Shown here piece after piece: positions 9,062 to 17,512 of a stretch of DNA of 64,000 nt. The notes under the pieces were generated by a model. That model saw only the letters and a program-made list of their open reading frames with translations, was not told the DNA's origin and ran no database searches. The position numbers and the translations under genes were made by a program. How positions within the stretch are numbered: the first letter of the stretch is position 1; each line of letters begins with the position of its first letter. Origin of the DNA: Sphingomonas sp. JC676 (GTDB lineage: Bacteria > Pseudomonadota > Alphaproteobacteria > Sphingomonadales > Sphingomonadaceae); the NCBI RefSeq assembly GCF_014489075.1, contig NZ_JACTGR010000005.1:372001-436000 (forward strand), read 5' to 3'.

Positions 9062-9519
9062 GCCTCGAAGCGCGCCGCGAGTTGCTCCAGGCTCAGCCGC
9101 GCACCCTCTTCATTGTCGGCGGGTCGCACGCCCGACGGCAGATTCTCGAATAATAAAGTGACTTCGGTGCCTTCGCCGCGCGGCTCGAACGTCGCGGTCA
9201 TCGTCATCTCACCATGGAATTGGGGGTCGTCGCTCGCGAAGCGGATCGTCTCGACGATGCGCGCGGGCGGCGTCAGTTCGACGAAGCGCACCTCAACCGT
9301 ATCTTCTCGCTCGGCGCTCTTGCCGCGGAATTCCCGCTCGTCCTCGGGATAGAGGAGCGACATCCGGTATCCGCCGCCCACCCGGCCATCAAAGGTCTGG
9401 ATGCTCCCGGTCATCCGTCCGGGCGGCAGCCACTCGACCAGCGCCGCAGGATCGACGAACGCGCCGTACAGCGCTTCCGGATTCGCCCGGATCACCCGCG
9501 AATTGCAAGTCCTGCTCAC
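9058..9519 (-). CDS. SRPBCC (AHSA1-like) domain protein
   Basis: This 153-residue protein has the START-like SRPBCC fold pattern: RVIRANPEALYGAFVDPAALVEWLPP at the N-terminus, a GGGYRM strand, the RFVELTPPARIVETIRF segment and a C-terminal helix with LSLEQLAARFE. Members bind hydrophobic ligands or act as Hsp90 co-chaperone-like proteins; no specific function can be assigned. The GTG at 9519 overlaps the stop of the upstream dihydroorotase gene as GTGA, so the two are probably translated together. Its 3' end overlaps the convergent kinase gene by four bases. Confidence 0.82.
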   Translation of the reverse strand: MSRTCNSRVIRANPEALYGAFVDPAALVEWLPPGRMTGSIQTFDGRVGGGYRMSLLYPEDEREFRGKSAEREDTVEVRFVELTPPARIVETIRFASDDPQFHGEMTMTATFEPRGEGTEVTLLFENLPSGVRPADNEEGARLSLEQLAARFEA

Positions 9520-10841
9520 CCGAATTCGACGGCCTCGAAGCGCACCGGCTGCCCGCTTGCCGCATTGGCGAGGCCGCCGTCCCACATCACGCGGCTGCCG
9601 CGCACGATCGTGCCCACCGGCTGGCCGGTCAGCGCCATGCCGGTGAAGGGCGACCAGCCGCACCGCGACGCCAGCCAGCTCTCCTCGACGATCCAGCGCG
9701 CCTTCAGGTCGACCACGCTGAAATCAGCGTCATAGCCGATCGCGATCCGCCCCTTTCCGACGATCCCGAATATCCGCTGTGGGCCCGCACTGGTCATGTC
9801 GATCAGCCGTTGGAGGGTCAGCCGCCCCTCGGCGACATGGTTGAGCATCAGCGGGAGCAATGTCTGGACGCCGGGCATGCCGCTCGGGCTCGCGGGATAT
9901 TGCTGCGCCTTCTCTTCGCGCGTGTGCGGCGCGTGATCCGAGCCGATGACGTCGGGCACGCCCTGGCGAAGCCAGTTCCACAGCCCGTCTCGGTGCGCAC
10001 CGGAACGGATCGGCGGGTTCATCTGCGCGAAGGTGCCGAGGCGAGGATAGGCGTCCTCGCCCGCGAGCGTTAGGTGCTGCGGTGTCACCTCGCAGGTCGC
10101 GATGTCCTTGTTCTGGCCGAGCAGCTCGAGCTCGGCGGGCGTGGTGACATGGAGCACATGGATCCGCCGCCGGGCCTCGCGCGCCAGCCGCAGGATGCGC
10201 CGCGTCGCCAGCATCGCGCTCTCGTCGTCGCGCCATACCGGATGCGAGGCGGGATCGCCCGCCACCCGCTCGCCGAGCCGTTCCTGCATGCGGAACTCGT
10301 CCTCGGCGTGGATCGCGACGCGCCGCTTGCCCGACGCGAGCACGCGCGCGAGATTGTCGTCGTCCGAGACGAGCAGGTCGCCGGTCGATGCCCCCATGAA
10401 GATCTTGACGCCCGCAGTGCCGGGCAAGCGCTCGAGCTCGGCCAGGCTCGCAGCATTATGATTGGTCGCACCGACATAGAAAGCGTGGTCGCACCACATC
10501 CGGTTCCGGGCGCGTGCGAGCTTGTCGTTCACCGCGTGGGCGCTGTCGGTATTGGGCTTGGTGTTCGGCATCTCGAACACGGCGGTCACTCCGCCCAGCA
10601 CGGCCGCGCGGCTGCCGCTTTCCAGGTCTTCCTTGGCCTCGAGCCCCGGCTCGCGGAAATGGACCTGAGTGTCGATCACGCCGGGAAGGATATCGAGCCC
10701 GGTACAGTCGATCGTCTCGCCGGCATCGCCGACATCGCCGATCGCCACGATCCGCCCGCCCGAAACTCCGATCGCCACCTCCGCCGGTCCGCCCGGCAAA
10801 TGCACCCGACCACCCGTCAGCTTGAGATCGACGCTCGCCAT
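9516..10841 (-). CDS. pyrC: Dihydroorotase
   Basis: This 441-residue amidohydrolase would cyclise carbamoyl-aspartate to dihydroorotate in pyrimidine synthesis. The metal-binding motif is DTQVHFREPG near residue 58, MPNTKP follows, the bridging Lys is probably in GVKIFMGAS, later His ligands are in IHAEDE and HVLHVTT, and the metal Asp is in VIGSDHAPHTREEK. This is the class I type rather than the E. coli PyrC type. Family relatives include allantoinase and hydantoinase, but the DHAPH and MPNTKP motifs favour dihydroorotase. It overlaps the SRPBCC gene downstream. Confidence 0.9.
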   Translation of the reverse strand: MASVDLKLTGGRVHLPGGPAEVAIGVSGGRIVAIGDVGDAGETIDCTGLDILPGVIDTQVHFREPGLEAKEDLESGSRAAVLGGVTAVFEMPNTKPNTDSAHAVNDKLARARNRMWCDHAFYVGATNHNAASLAELERLPGTAGVKIFMGASTGDLLVSDDDNLARVLASGKRRVAIHAEDEFRMQERLGERVAGDPASHPVWRDDESAMLATRRILRLAREARRRIHVLHVTTPAELELLGQNKDIATCEVTPQHLTLAGEDAYPRLGTFAQMNPPIRSGAHRDGLWNWLRQGVPDVIGSDHAPHTREEKAQQYPASPSGMPGVQTLLPLMLNHVAEGRLTLQRLIDMTSAGPQRIFGIVGKGRIAIGYDADFSVVDLKARWIVEESWLASRCGWSPFTGMALTGQPVGTIVRGSRVMWDGGLANAASGQPVRFEAVEFG

Positions 10842-10885
10842 ATCCGCCTCTTCCGTCCAGTGCCTCCGCCTCCTACCTGTTCGCT

Positions 10886-11629
10886 ATGACCGATACCACC
10901 CCCGGCACCTGGCTTGCCGATCGCGCGCTGCTCCGCCTCTCGGGCGAGGATGTCCGCGGCTTTCTCCAGGGCCTCGTGACACAGGACCTCGATCTCGTGG
11001 CGCCGGACGCGCCGTTATGGGCGGGGTTGCTCTCGCCGCAAGGCAAGGCGCTGTTCGATTTCATCCTGTGGGCAGCCGACGATGCGATCCTGATCGATTG
11101 CGAAGCCGACCAGCGCGAGGCGCTGGCCCGCCGTCTCGCAATCTATCGCTTGCGCCGGCAGATCGCGATCGAGCCGATCGACGGCGGAGTCCATTGGTCG
11201 CGCGACAGTGCCACCGGTGCACCCGATCCGCGCCTCGCCGCGCTCGGACATCGATGGCTGGGGGAGTCAGCGGGAGAGATCGCCACCGATTGGCTCGCCC
11301 ACCGCCTCGGCCTCGGCGTCACCGAGGGCGTCGCCGAGCTTGGCCAGGACAAGACCCTGTGGCTCGAATGCAACGCAGCCGAGCTCGGCGGGGTCAGCTT
11401 TGGCAAGGGATGCTATGTCGGGCAGGAGAATACCGCGCGCATGCACTATCGGGCCAAGGTCAATCGCCGGCTGATCGTTGCGCCGCTCGGCGAGCCGGGC
11501 GAGCGCACGCGCGCCGTCTATCCCGATCTTGGCCGTATGATCGAATTACGTCGGGTCGAGGCGCTCGGCGACGCGCTCGTTCCCGATTGGCTCGCCGCCG
11601 CGCTGAGAGCGGACGCCGCAGCGGGCTAG
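10886..11629 (+). CDS. ygfZ: YgfZ/GcvT-fold folate-binding protein
   Basis: This 247-residue protein contains the YgfZ signature KGCYVGQENTARM with its essential Cys near residue 176, followed by RAKVNRRL. YgfZ proteins use tetrahydrofolate and assist the synthesis or repair of certain iron-sulfur enzymes, including MiaB. The N-terminus LADRALLRLSGEDVRGFLQGLVTQDL also matches the family. It is divergent from pyrC with 44 bases between starts, so both promoters lie in a very short region. Confidence 0.9.
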   Translation: MTDTTPGTWLADRALLRLSGEDVRGFLQGLVTQDLDLVAPDAPLWAGLLSPQGKALFDFILWAADDAILIDCEADQREALARRLAIYRLRRQIAIEPIDGGVHWSRDSATGAPDPRLAALGHRWLGESAGEIATDWLAHRLGLGVTEGVAELGQDKTLWLECNAAELGGVSFGKGCYVGQENTARMHYRAKVNRRLIVAPLGEPGERTRAVYPDLGRMIELRRVEALGDALVPDWLAAALRADAAAG

Positions 11630-11670
11630 CTGAGGTACCGGGCGGTCGTTCGGCTCGGTTCCCAAAGGCA

Positions 11671-11702
11671 AAGAAAAAGGGAGGCCGGTTGCCCGGCCTC
11701 CC
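11671..11702 (-). terminator. Rho-independent terminator of the OmpA gene
   Basis: GGGAGGCCGG and CCGGCCTCCC form a perfect 10-bp stem with a four-base loop. On the minus strand the stem is followed by TTTTTCTT. It lies 32 bases past the OmpA stop. Confidence 0.88.
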
Positions 11703-11733
11703 CGATTTCTCAGTCGCGACGGACTGGCAGGGC

Positions 11734-12870
11734 TTAGTTGCCCGAGCCAGGTCCGTACATGACTTCCACGCGGCGGTTCTGCAGCTCGCGCACACCGTCG
11801 GCGGTGTCGACGCGCGGGCGGCTTTCGCCGAACGCTTCTGTCGAGATCACCGAGTCCGGAATGCTGCGGGCAGTGAAGTATGCCTTCACCGAGTCCGCAC
11901 GGCGCTGCGAGAGACCAACGTTGTAGCTCGCCGAACCCGAGCGGTCGGCGTGGCCCGCCAGCATCACCTTTGCGTTGCCGCAATTCTGGTAGTTGCTGAT
12001 GGCGTTGTCGAGGATGCTCGCGGCCTCCGGCGTGATGTCCGACTTATCCCAGTCGAAGAACACGATGTACGGTCCGGGGGTGCACTGCACGACTTCCGGC
12101 GCAGGCGCGGGGGCCGGCTCCGGCGTGTAGACCGGGGCAGGCTCGGGCGCAGGCGCGGGGGCCGGCGTTTCGACCGGCGCGGGTTCGCCGAAGTTGAACG
12201 TCAGACCGCCCATGATGCTGTGCGAGCGGAAACGCTCATGAACGCTGCGGCCCAGCGTATCGCGCAACTCGACGCCCGGGGCGTTGAAGAAGCGATACTT
12301 GAGCGAAACGTCGATCCTGTCGTTGATCGGGGCACGGATGCCCGCAATCGCCTGCCAAGCAACAACCGTGTCCGAATCATCGAGGAAGTTGCCGTTGGTG
12401 TTCAGGCCAATCTTTTCCTTGACGCGCGCAACACCAAGGCCCGGGCCGACAAAGCCCTGGACGCCGTCGTCATCGCCGAAGTCCCAGAGACCATTGACCA
12501 TGAAGCTCAGTGCCGACGAGCTGCCGCCGGCGTAGCCGAAGGATCCCGGACCAGCCACGGCGGTGGTGCCGCCGCCCGTCACAAAGGGCGTGCCCGTGGT
12601 CGAAGTGTACTTCGACACGCTCGCCTTGCGATAGCCGACTTCTGCCTCGAGACGGAAAATGCCGAGATCATAGCCGACGACGCCGTCAACGTCCCAGCCA
12701 GCCTTGTGATCGACGCTACCTGCGTCGGTCAGCGGCCCGATATCGAACTTGATGTCTTCGACGAGCATCGCGCCACCTTCGACGCCAACGTACCACGCGT
12801 CGTCGCGGGCGAAGGCAGGCGTGCTCAGCGCGGTCGTTGCGAGTGCCAGAGTTACGGCAAGCTTCCGCAT
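11734..12870 (-). CDS. OmpA-family outer membrane protein
   Basis: This 378-residue protein has a signal peptide ending in TPAFA, an N-terminal beta-barrel domain of about 200 residues, a Pro/Ala-rich linker (PAPAPEPAP repeats) at about residues 225-255, and a C-terminal OmpA peptidoglycan-binding domain. That domain carries VFFDWDKSDITPEA, LAGHADRSGSASYN, LSQRRADSVK and LQNRRVEVMYG, including the Asp and Arg that bind diaminopimelate. It should tether the outer membrane to the wall. Two ATGs stand in tandem; the second, at 12870, has AAGGGG at the better spacing. A strong terminator follows. Confidence 0.93.
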   Translation of the reverse strand: MRKLAVTLALATTALSTPAFARDDAWYVGVEGGAMLVEDIKFDIGPLTDAGSVDHKAGWDVDGVVGYDLGIFRLEAEVGYRKASVSKYTSTTGTPFVTGGGTTAVAGPGSFGYAGGSSSALSFMVNGLWDFGDDDGVQGFVGPGLGVARVKEKIGLNTNGNFLDDSDTVVAWQAIAGIRAPINDRIDVSLKYRFFNAPGVELRDTLGRSVHERFRSHSIMGGLTFNFGEPAPVETPAPAPAPEPAPVYTPEPAPAPAPEVVQCTPGPYIVFFDWDKSDITPEAASILDNAISNYQNCGNAKVMLAGHADRSGSASYNVGLSQRRADSVKAYFTARSIPDSVISTEAFGESRPRVDTADGVRELQNRRVEVMYGPGSGN

Positions 12871-12889
12871 CATAATCCCCTTTCTTGGT

Positions 12890-12903
12890 TGTCCATACGG
12901 ACA
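12890..12903. promoter_or_regulatory. 14-bp palindrome in the OmpA leader
   Basis: TGTCCATACGGACA is a perfect 5-bp inverted repeat around a 4-base centre, 20 bases upstream of the OmpA start. It could be an operator or a small leader hairpin; nothing identifies a binding protein. Confidence 0.35.
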
Positions 12904-12979
12904 GCGCAAACTCAGTACCGAAACGAAAGTTTCCACGCAAGCGCACAAATCGGGGAACTGTTGCATGAACGTCACAGTT

Positions 12980-13483
12980 TCAGGCCGTATCGATCAGCCC
13001 ATGCGAACGTAATGCTTCCAGCACCGTGGTGATTGCGGCTCGTGCTTGGGCATCAACCACCGGGCCACCCGCAGGTTCCGCTATGGCGGCGACGCGAGGC
13101 CCCACCAGCTGCAACCCATCGACGAAGAGCCGTCCATAGCTCCGGCCAGACACCCATTCTCCGCCCGAGAACAAGGCGAAGCCCAAATCCGCGACGACCC
13201 AGAGCCGCATCCCTTCACAAGGTTCGACGAAACGCCATCCCGCCTGGGTCCAGCTCGCAACCTGACTCGCGTGCCCCGACCATGACCCTTCCGGCGCTTC
13301 GCCCACGATCCAGCAATCGCCCGGGGCGGGATCGGCGGGGGGCATGTTCGCGCCCGCAGCGACCGCGCTACCTTGCACTGCAATATCGAGCCGGACGAGC
13401 GCCTCGTTGTGGAACATCTCCTTCTGCGCCTGCCCCGGCTGAAGCAGCGGCAGCGAAAGGCGTGCGGTAGGCAGATCGGTCAT
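12980..13483 (-). CDS. DUF2793 protein, last gene of the GTA tail block
   Basis: This 167-residue protein starts LPTARLSLPLLQPGQAQKEMFHNEALVRLD, the hallmark of DUF2793. The family is found behind gene transfer agent and phage tail genes, where it probably contributes to the tail tip or fibre. A Trp-rich middle part (SGGEWVSGRSYG) follows. Its start overlaps the stop of the large tail gene by four bases, so it is the distal member of that operon. Its exact role is unknown. Confidence 0.82.
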   Translation of the reverse strand: MTDLPTARLSLPLLQPGQAQKEMFHNEALVRLDIAVQGSAVAAGANMPPADPAPGDCWIVGEAPEGSWSGHASQVASWTQAGWRFVEPCEGMRLWVVADLGFALFSGGEWVSGRSYGRLFVDGLQLVGPRVAAIAEPAGGPVVDAQARAAITTVLEALRSHGLIDTA

Positions 13484-15660
13484 GCGCTATCTCCCAAAGG
13501 CGGCAACCAGAGCTCGGTGGCGGGTGAAACAGCGTGGGTTCCTATCTGGCGCACCTGGATGGAGTTGCCCACGCCACGCTCTTCCGGAGAAAGAATGAAC
13601 CCGGACGTTCCCACCTCGACAATTCGTTCGGCGCCGCTGGTGGGAGCGATGGTAACGCGGTAGCGTTCGCTCTCCTCGCCCAGCGGAGCGTCGAGCCCAT
13701 CGACCCAGCGCCAGCCGATACGGCTGCGGCGAACCCACCGGATTTCAGTCGTGCCGTCGGCCGCTTCGACGGCAGCCAGATGCACCGGTGCAGGCGGTGC
13801 GAGGGAAATCCCCGTCGCCACCGCCGATGTCGCCGCCGCTTCGACGTCCCCAACGCCCTGGCCCAGCACGCGAATGCGGGATCCCGCCGAAATGCCCGGC
13901 AGATCGTGCATCGCCAGCGCGTCTCGGGTCAGAAGCGTGAATGGGTCGCCCACCTCCTGCGTCCCGATCGCCGGCTCGGTGCCACGCCGTCCCCGCCACA
14001 ATCCCGAAAGCCGCCAAAGCGCTCCGCCTAACGGCTCGGCGCGTGCGAACTGGATCAGCTCCCCGCCGATCATCGCCAGATTGGCGCCCGCATCCAGCGC
14101 CGTATCATCCGCGTCGGCGAGCAGCATGTCCGCGTGCGCGAGCGCGATATCGATCCGGCTGATATGATCGGCCAGCCCCGCGGGCGCAGCACCGGGCGGC
14201 GAGACCACGTGCCCGAGCACCGCCGGCAGCCCCGTCGCCCCCGCCGGCGACCATGTCGCGCCGTCGTCGATGCTGAGCAGCAACGCGGCGCTCCGCCAGC
14301 CCGGCTCGGTACCCGCCGCCGCAATCGCGAACCGGGGCACATTCGCCAGCATGTCGTCGATCGGCGGCAACTCGAAGGCATGGACGATCGTGGTTCCGAT
14401 CGCGAGATCGGGCGCGGGCAGCGCCCGGCCTCCGCTCGCCTCGGCGGCGAGCATTGCCGGCGCGATCCGCAGGCACTCCAGCGTCACGACCATCGACTCG
14501 AGCGACCAGCGATCCACCCGCCAGATACCCGGCTCGCCGGCGATCGCCACGCGCTCGCCTGGGCGCACGCCCAGCGCGCTCCAGCCGAGCGCTAGCGCGC
14601 GTCGCTCGCGCTCGAGGTCGAACCGGGCAAGTCCCGCCTCGACCAGCGTCTTGGCCGCCCCCGCAGGCATCGCGGCGGCGAGTTCTAGGCGCGCCTCGCG
14701 TGTCCCCGCTCCCGGGCGGACCGCGCGCTGTACGCCGGTCTGATAGTCGCGCTCGGGCTCGTAATAGCTGAGCGACATCGAACGCGGTGCGCTGTCGGGC
14801 GCCGCGATCGTCCGCACCGCGCGCAGGTTCGGGCGCGACACGGATCCGATCCCGGAATCCTCCAGCGCGGTCGCCGCCCCGCCACCGGCGAGCAGCACGA
14901 GACGTTCAGACTCCGCGCGGAACCAGGCGCCGGAGGCGCCGACCAGCGTCTCGACCGCCGCCCGCACACTCGCACCATAGGCGGAAAAGCCCGTCAGCAT
15001 GGGCGTCGCGTCCCCGGCTTCGATCGCGCGACCGCCCAGCTCGCGAACGATCGCCCCCGCCGCCATCGCGCCGGAATCCGCTATGACTTCGAATGTAAGG
15101 GCCGGGATCCGGTTGCCGAACTCCGCGAGCTCGAGATCCTCGAAAACCGCATAGGCCAGGCCGCGATGCGCCGGCGCTGCGCCGGCTCCTTCGGCCGCAG
15201 CGATCAGCGGATCGACACCCTGATCTTCTCCGCCCGGATGCAGCCGGAACCCGGTCCGCACCTTGAAGTCGCCCGCGCCGCCGCGCAGCAGCTTGCCGTC
15301 GGCCCAGATCCGCCCGATGCTCAAAATCGGCCGTGCCGACAGCGCCACCGCGAACGATGCCGTGTAGCTATAGTTGGTAACCGAGGGTCGGCCCTTGCCC
15401 GCGCTCTGCGTGCTGCGATGCTCGATCAGGTCGGTCGCCCAGATTACCGAGCCCGCGACGCGCATCGTTCCGAACAATTTGGGGATCTGCGTGCCATAGG
15501 AGGAGGTCTGGATACGCAGCTCGGTCAGCCGGGGCCCCTCGCGCCCCTTGGGCTTGAACAGAACCTCGCGGTCGAACGCATTGCCCAAAGCCGCGCCCAC
15601 CGCCGCGCCCACCGGCCCGCCCACCAGCCCGCCGACCACCGTCAGCACCACGGTCGCCAT
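13480..15660 (-). CDS. GTA tail tip / host-specificity protein (RcGTA gp15-like)
   Basis: This 726-residue protein begins with a glycine-rich hydrophobic stretch (VVGGLVGGPVGAAVGAALGN) and then the gp15-type segment PRLTELRIQTSSYGTQIPKLFGTMRVAGSVIW. The rest is beta-rich baseplate-hub and fibronectin-like sequence ending in VRQIGTHAVSPATELWLPP. It is well below the roughly 1300 residues of the Rhodobacter gp15, and I do not see the central glycoside-hydrolase TIM barrel of that protein. It lies directly behind the NlpC gene, in normal GTA order. Function inferred: recognition of recipient cells and tail closure. Confidence 0.85.
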   Translation of the reverse strand: MATVVLTVVGGLVGGPVGAAVGAALGNAFDREVLFKPKGREGPRLTELRIQTSSYGTQIPKLFGTMRVAGSVIWATDLIEHRSTQSAGKGRPSVTNYSYTASFAVALSARPILSIGRIWADGKLLRGGAGDFKVRTGFRLHPGGEDQGVDPLIAAAEGAGAAPAHRGLAYAVFEDLELAEFGNRIPALTFEVIADSGAMAAGAIVRELGGRAIEAGDATPMLTGFSAYGASVRAAVETLVGASGAWFRAESERLVLLAGGGAATALEDSGIGSVSRPNLRAVRTIAAPDSAPRSMSLSYYEPERDYQTGVQRAVRPGAGTREARLELAAAMPAGAAKTLVEAGLARFDLERERRALALGWSALGVRPGERVAIAGEPGIWRVDRWSLESMVVTLECLRIAPAMLAAEASGGRALPAPDLAIGTTIVHAFELPPIDDMLANVPRFAIAAAGTEPGWRSAALLLSIDDGATWSPAGATGLPAVLGHVVSPPGAAPAGLADHISRIDIALAHADMLLADADDTALDAGANLAMIGGELIQFARAEPLGGALWRLSGLWRGRRGTEPAIGTQEVGDPFTLLTRDALAMHDLPGISAGSRIRVLGQGVGDVEAAATSAVATGISLAPPAPVHLAAVEAADGTTEIRWVRRSRIGWRWVDGLDAPLGEESERYRVTIAPTSGAERIVEVGTSGFILSPEERGVGNSIQVRQIGTHAVSPATELWLPPLGDSA

Positions 15661-15661
15661 G

Positions 15662-16063
15662 TCAGTCCCCCTTGGTCACGCGCCACCGCCCGATGACCGG
15701 CCAGGGCATCGGCCCCGGCCGCTCCACCACGCGTCTCAATTGGGCATCGGCATGGATGACCCCATCTTCGGCGGCGATCGCCAGATGCAATTGTCCGGGG
15801 CCGGTCTTGACCAGCAGCAGATCCCCGGGCCGTTCGCCGTTTGCGAGGATCAGTCCCGAAATCTCGATAGCCCGCCGCGCGGCTTCGGGATCCCCTGTGC
15901 GCAGCGCGTATCCCAAGGGCACTCTGCCCTCGAAGCCCTCCGCTCGCATCGACAGGGCCGCGAGCCCGACACAGTCGAGCCCGCTTGCGTCGCGTCCATG
16001 CAACCGAAACCGCACGCCCAGCGCGGCCCGCGCCGCCGCTAGGCCTCGCTCGCCCGGCCTCAT
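15662..16063 (-). CDS. NlpC/P60-type cell wall peptidase (RcGTA gp14-like)
   Basis: This 133-residue NlpC/P60 protein has the catalytic Cys in GLDCVGLAAL near residue 30 and the His in GQLHLAIAAEDGVIHAD. In gene transfer agents this peptidase sits in the tail tip and opens peptidoglycan during DNA entry. Its ATG overlaps the stop of the DUF2163 gene as ATGA. Length and position match the family. Confidence 0.87.
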   Translation of the reverse strand: MRPGERGLAAARAALGVRFRLHGRDASGLDCVGLAALSMRAEGFEGRVPLGYALRTGDPEAARRAIEISGLILANGERPGDLLLVKTGPGQLHLAIAAEDGVIHADAQLRRVVERPGPMPWPVIGRWRVTKGD

Positions 16064-16866
16064 CCGCCGGGATAGCGCGTCAGCAGGTCGATTCCCGGCA
16101 GATAGGGTTCGCCACGGAAATTGATCGCATTGCCGAACCGCGCCGAACAGGTCGCGATCCGCTTGTCACAGCCTTCGATCAGCTCGACGAGCGCGCCCAC
16201 GCCATCAAATCTGGGAGGCCGCCGCAGCGTCACGGCGCTGCCCTCGGATCGCGCGACGGCATCCTCCAGTCCCGAATTCGGGCCGCCAATCCAGCGCAGC
16301 CGCCCGCCGCCATAGGCATTGGCTACCGGCTCCAGCACATCGAGGGCTATCACCGCATCCTCCACGCCCATCACCCGCGCAAACCGTCGCCGCCCCGCCA
16401 TTGCGATGCGGCACCTCTTGTCGCCCAGCTCCGCCCGGCACTCGGGCGATGTCTCCTCGACCACCGGCCGCTCGAGCGCTGCCGCGATCCCGCGCAATTC
16501 GGCGGTCAGTTCACCACCCCGCGTCTCGACCCCGCCGATCGTCCCTTCGCCCAGCGCCACTTGCTCACCCGGCGCCATCCAGTCGGTCGCGAAGATCGCC
16601 ACCCGTGCCCCGTCCCAGCGCCCCGCCAGCAGATCGGTTTCGCTGATCGCCGCACTGGTCAGCGCTCCGGTCACATCCATGCTGTCGGCGTCCAGCTGCG
16701 CGCTCCGCACGATCGCGCTCGGCGTCATGCCCGGTGCCGCGCGATAGACCAGCCCATCGATCTCCAGGTCGCGGTCATGCGCGGTCAGTCCGATCGTCAC
16801 GCCGTCGCGACGCTCGATCCGCCAGCACAAGGCGATCGTGGTGAGTTCCCCCTCCAGCCAGGTCAT
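16060..16866 (-). CDS. DUF2163 tail protein (RcGTA gp13-like)
   Basis: This 268-residue protein starts MTWLEGELTTIALCWRIERRDGV and ends PYLPGIDLLTRYPGG, a typical DUF2163/GTA gp13 pair of ends. The middle holds the Cys pattern ECRAELGDKRCR and later GCDKRIATCSARFGN, which in gp13-type tail hubs binds an iron-sulfur cluster. The start at 16866 overlaps the stop of the preceding gene as ATGA; longer starts would lie inside that gene. The gene appears intact. Confidence 0.88.
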   Translation of the reverse strand: MTWLEGELTTIALCWRIERRDGVTIGLTAHDRDLEIDGLVYRAAPGMTPSAIVRSAQLDADSMDVTGALTSAAISETDLLAGRWDGARVAIFATDWMAPGEQVALGEGTIGGVETRGGELTAELRGIAAALERPVVEETSPECRAELGDKRCRIAMAGRRRFARVMGVEDAVIALDVLEPVANAYGGGRLRWIGGPNSGLEDAVARSEGSAVTLRRPPRFDGVGALVELIEGCDKRIATCSARFGNAINFRGEPYLPGIDLLTRYPGG

Positions 16867-17306
16867 TCGCGGATCTCGATCAGCGGCACCGACATCGCGG
16901 CCCCCGCCAGGAAGGTCGCCCGGCTGACATTCAGCTGGTCTTCGGCGACCCGCTCCGGTCGCAGCGCATAAAGCTCGGTCACCCGCCCGGCATCGTCGGT
17001 GAGCAGCTGCACGTAGGAATTCCCGTGCATGAGAATCTGGGCAGCGACCGTCTCGGTCAGCGCCTGCCCGCCCGAGCGCGCCGTCACCAGCGCCACCAGA
17101 GCCGGATCGCTTCCGTCCAGTGAAGCACCGCCCACGCCCTCGGCGACAAGCTTCACCGCGCGCTGCGCCACCGGGTTCTGGCAATAGCCTTCGCGCACCT
17201 GCGCCTCATAGCTGCGCGGCCATTCGCCGAACCCGGCGAAGGTCCCCGCGCGCGACAAAGGCAGCCGCGCGGCATCCCGCGCGGACTTCCGTCCGAACCA
17301 TTTGAT
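16863..17306 (-). pseudogene. In-frame remnant: GTA portal N-terminus joined to DUF2460 C-terminus
   Basis: The first part, KWFGRKSARDAAR followed by SYEAQVREGYCQNPVAQRAV and ILMHGNSYVQLL, through about ELYALRPERV (residue 118), matches the N-terminal third of HK97/GTA portal proteins (gp3), which normally have about 400 residues. The last 28 or so residues (QLNVSRATFLAGAAMSVPLIEIRE) instead match the C-terminus of the DUF2460 tail protein (gp12). Genes gp3.5 to gp11 are therefore missing between the halves. The codon ideally spaced (six bases) behind AAGGAG at 17313-17318 is ATC, not ATG; the next possible start in frame is a TTG at 17258. The product cannot be a working portal. Confidence 0.75.
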
Positions 17307-17354
17307 GTGAGTCTCCTTTAGTCGCGGACTTGGCCGGGGCAGCGGCCATTAGTG

Positions 17355-17495
17355 CTTCCCTTCTCCCTTGATGGGAGAAGGAGGGGCCCGCCGCCGAAGG
17401 CGGTGGGAGGATGAGGGTGAGTTCTCCTGCAGTGCCGTCGCCAGGAGGAGAGGTCACCCCCACCCAACCCTCCCCCATCAAGGGGGTGGGCTAGG
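17355..17495. repeat. Cluster of palindromes, MITE/REP-like element
   Basis: CTTCTCCC-TTGAT-GGGAGAAG at 17360-17380 is followed by a GCCGCC/GGCGGT hairpin, a TCTCCT/AGGAGGAGA hairpin and CCCTCCCCC-ATCA-AGGGGGTGGG near 17467-17490. The two outer parts are roughly reverse complements of each other, so the whole forms one large imperfect inverted repeat. It fills the gap between the portal remnant and the methyltransferase-like gene. This is typical of small non-coding repeats in sphingomonads. Confidence 0.6.
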
Positions 17496-17512
17496 AGCAA
17501 TTCAATACACCC

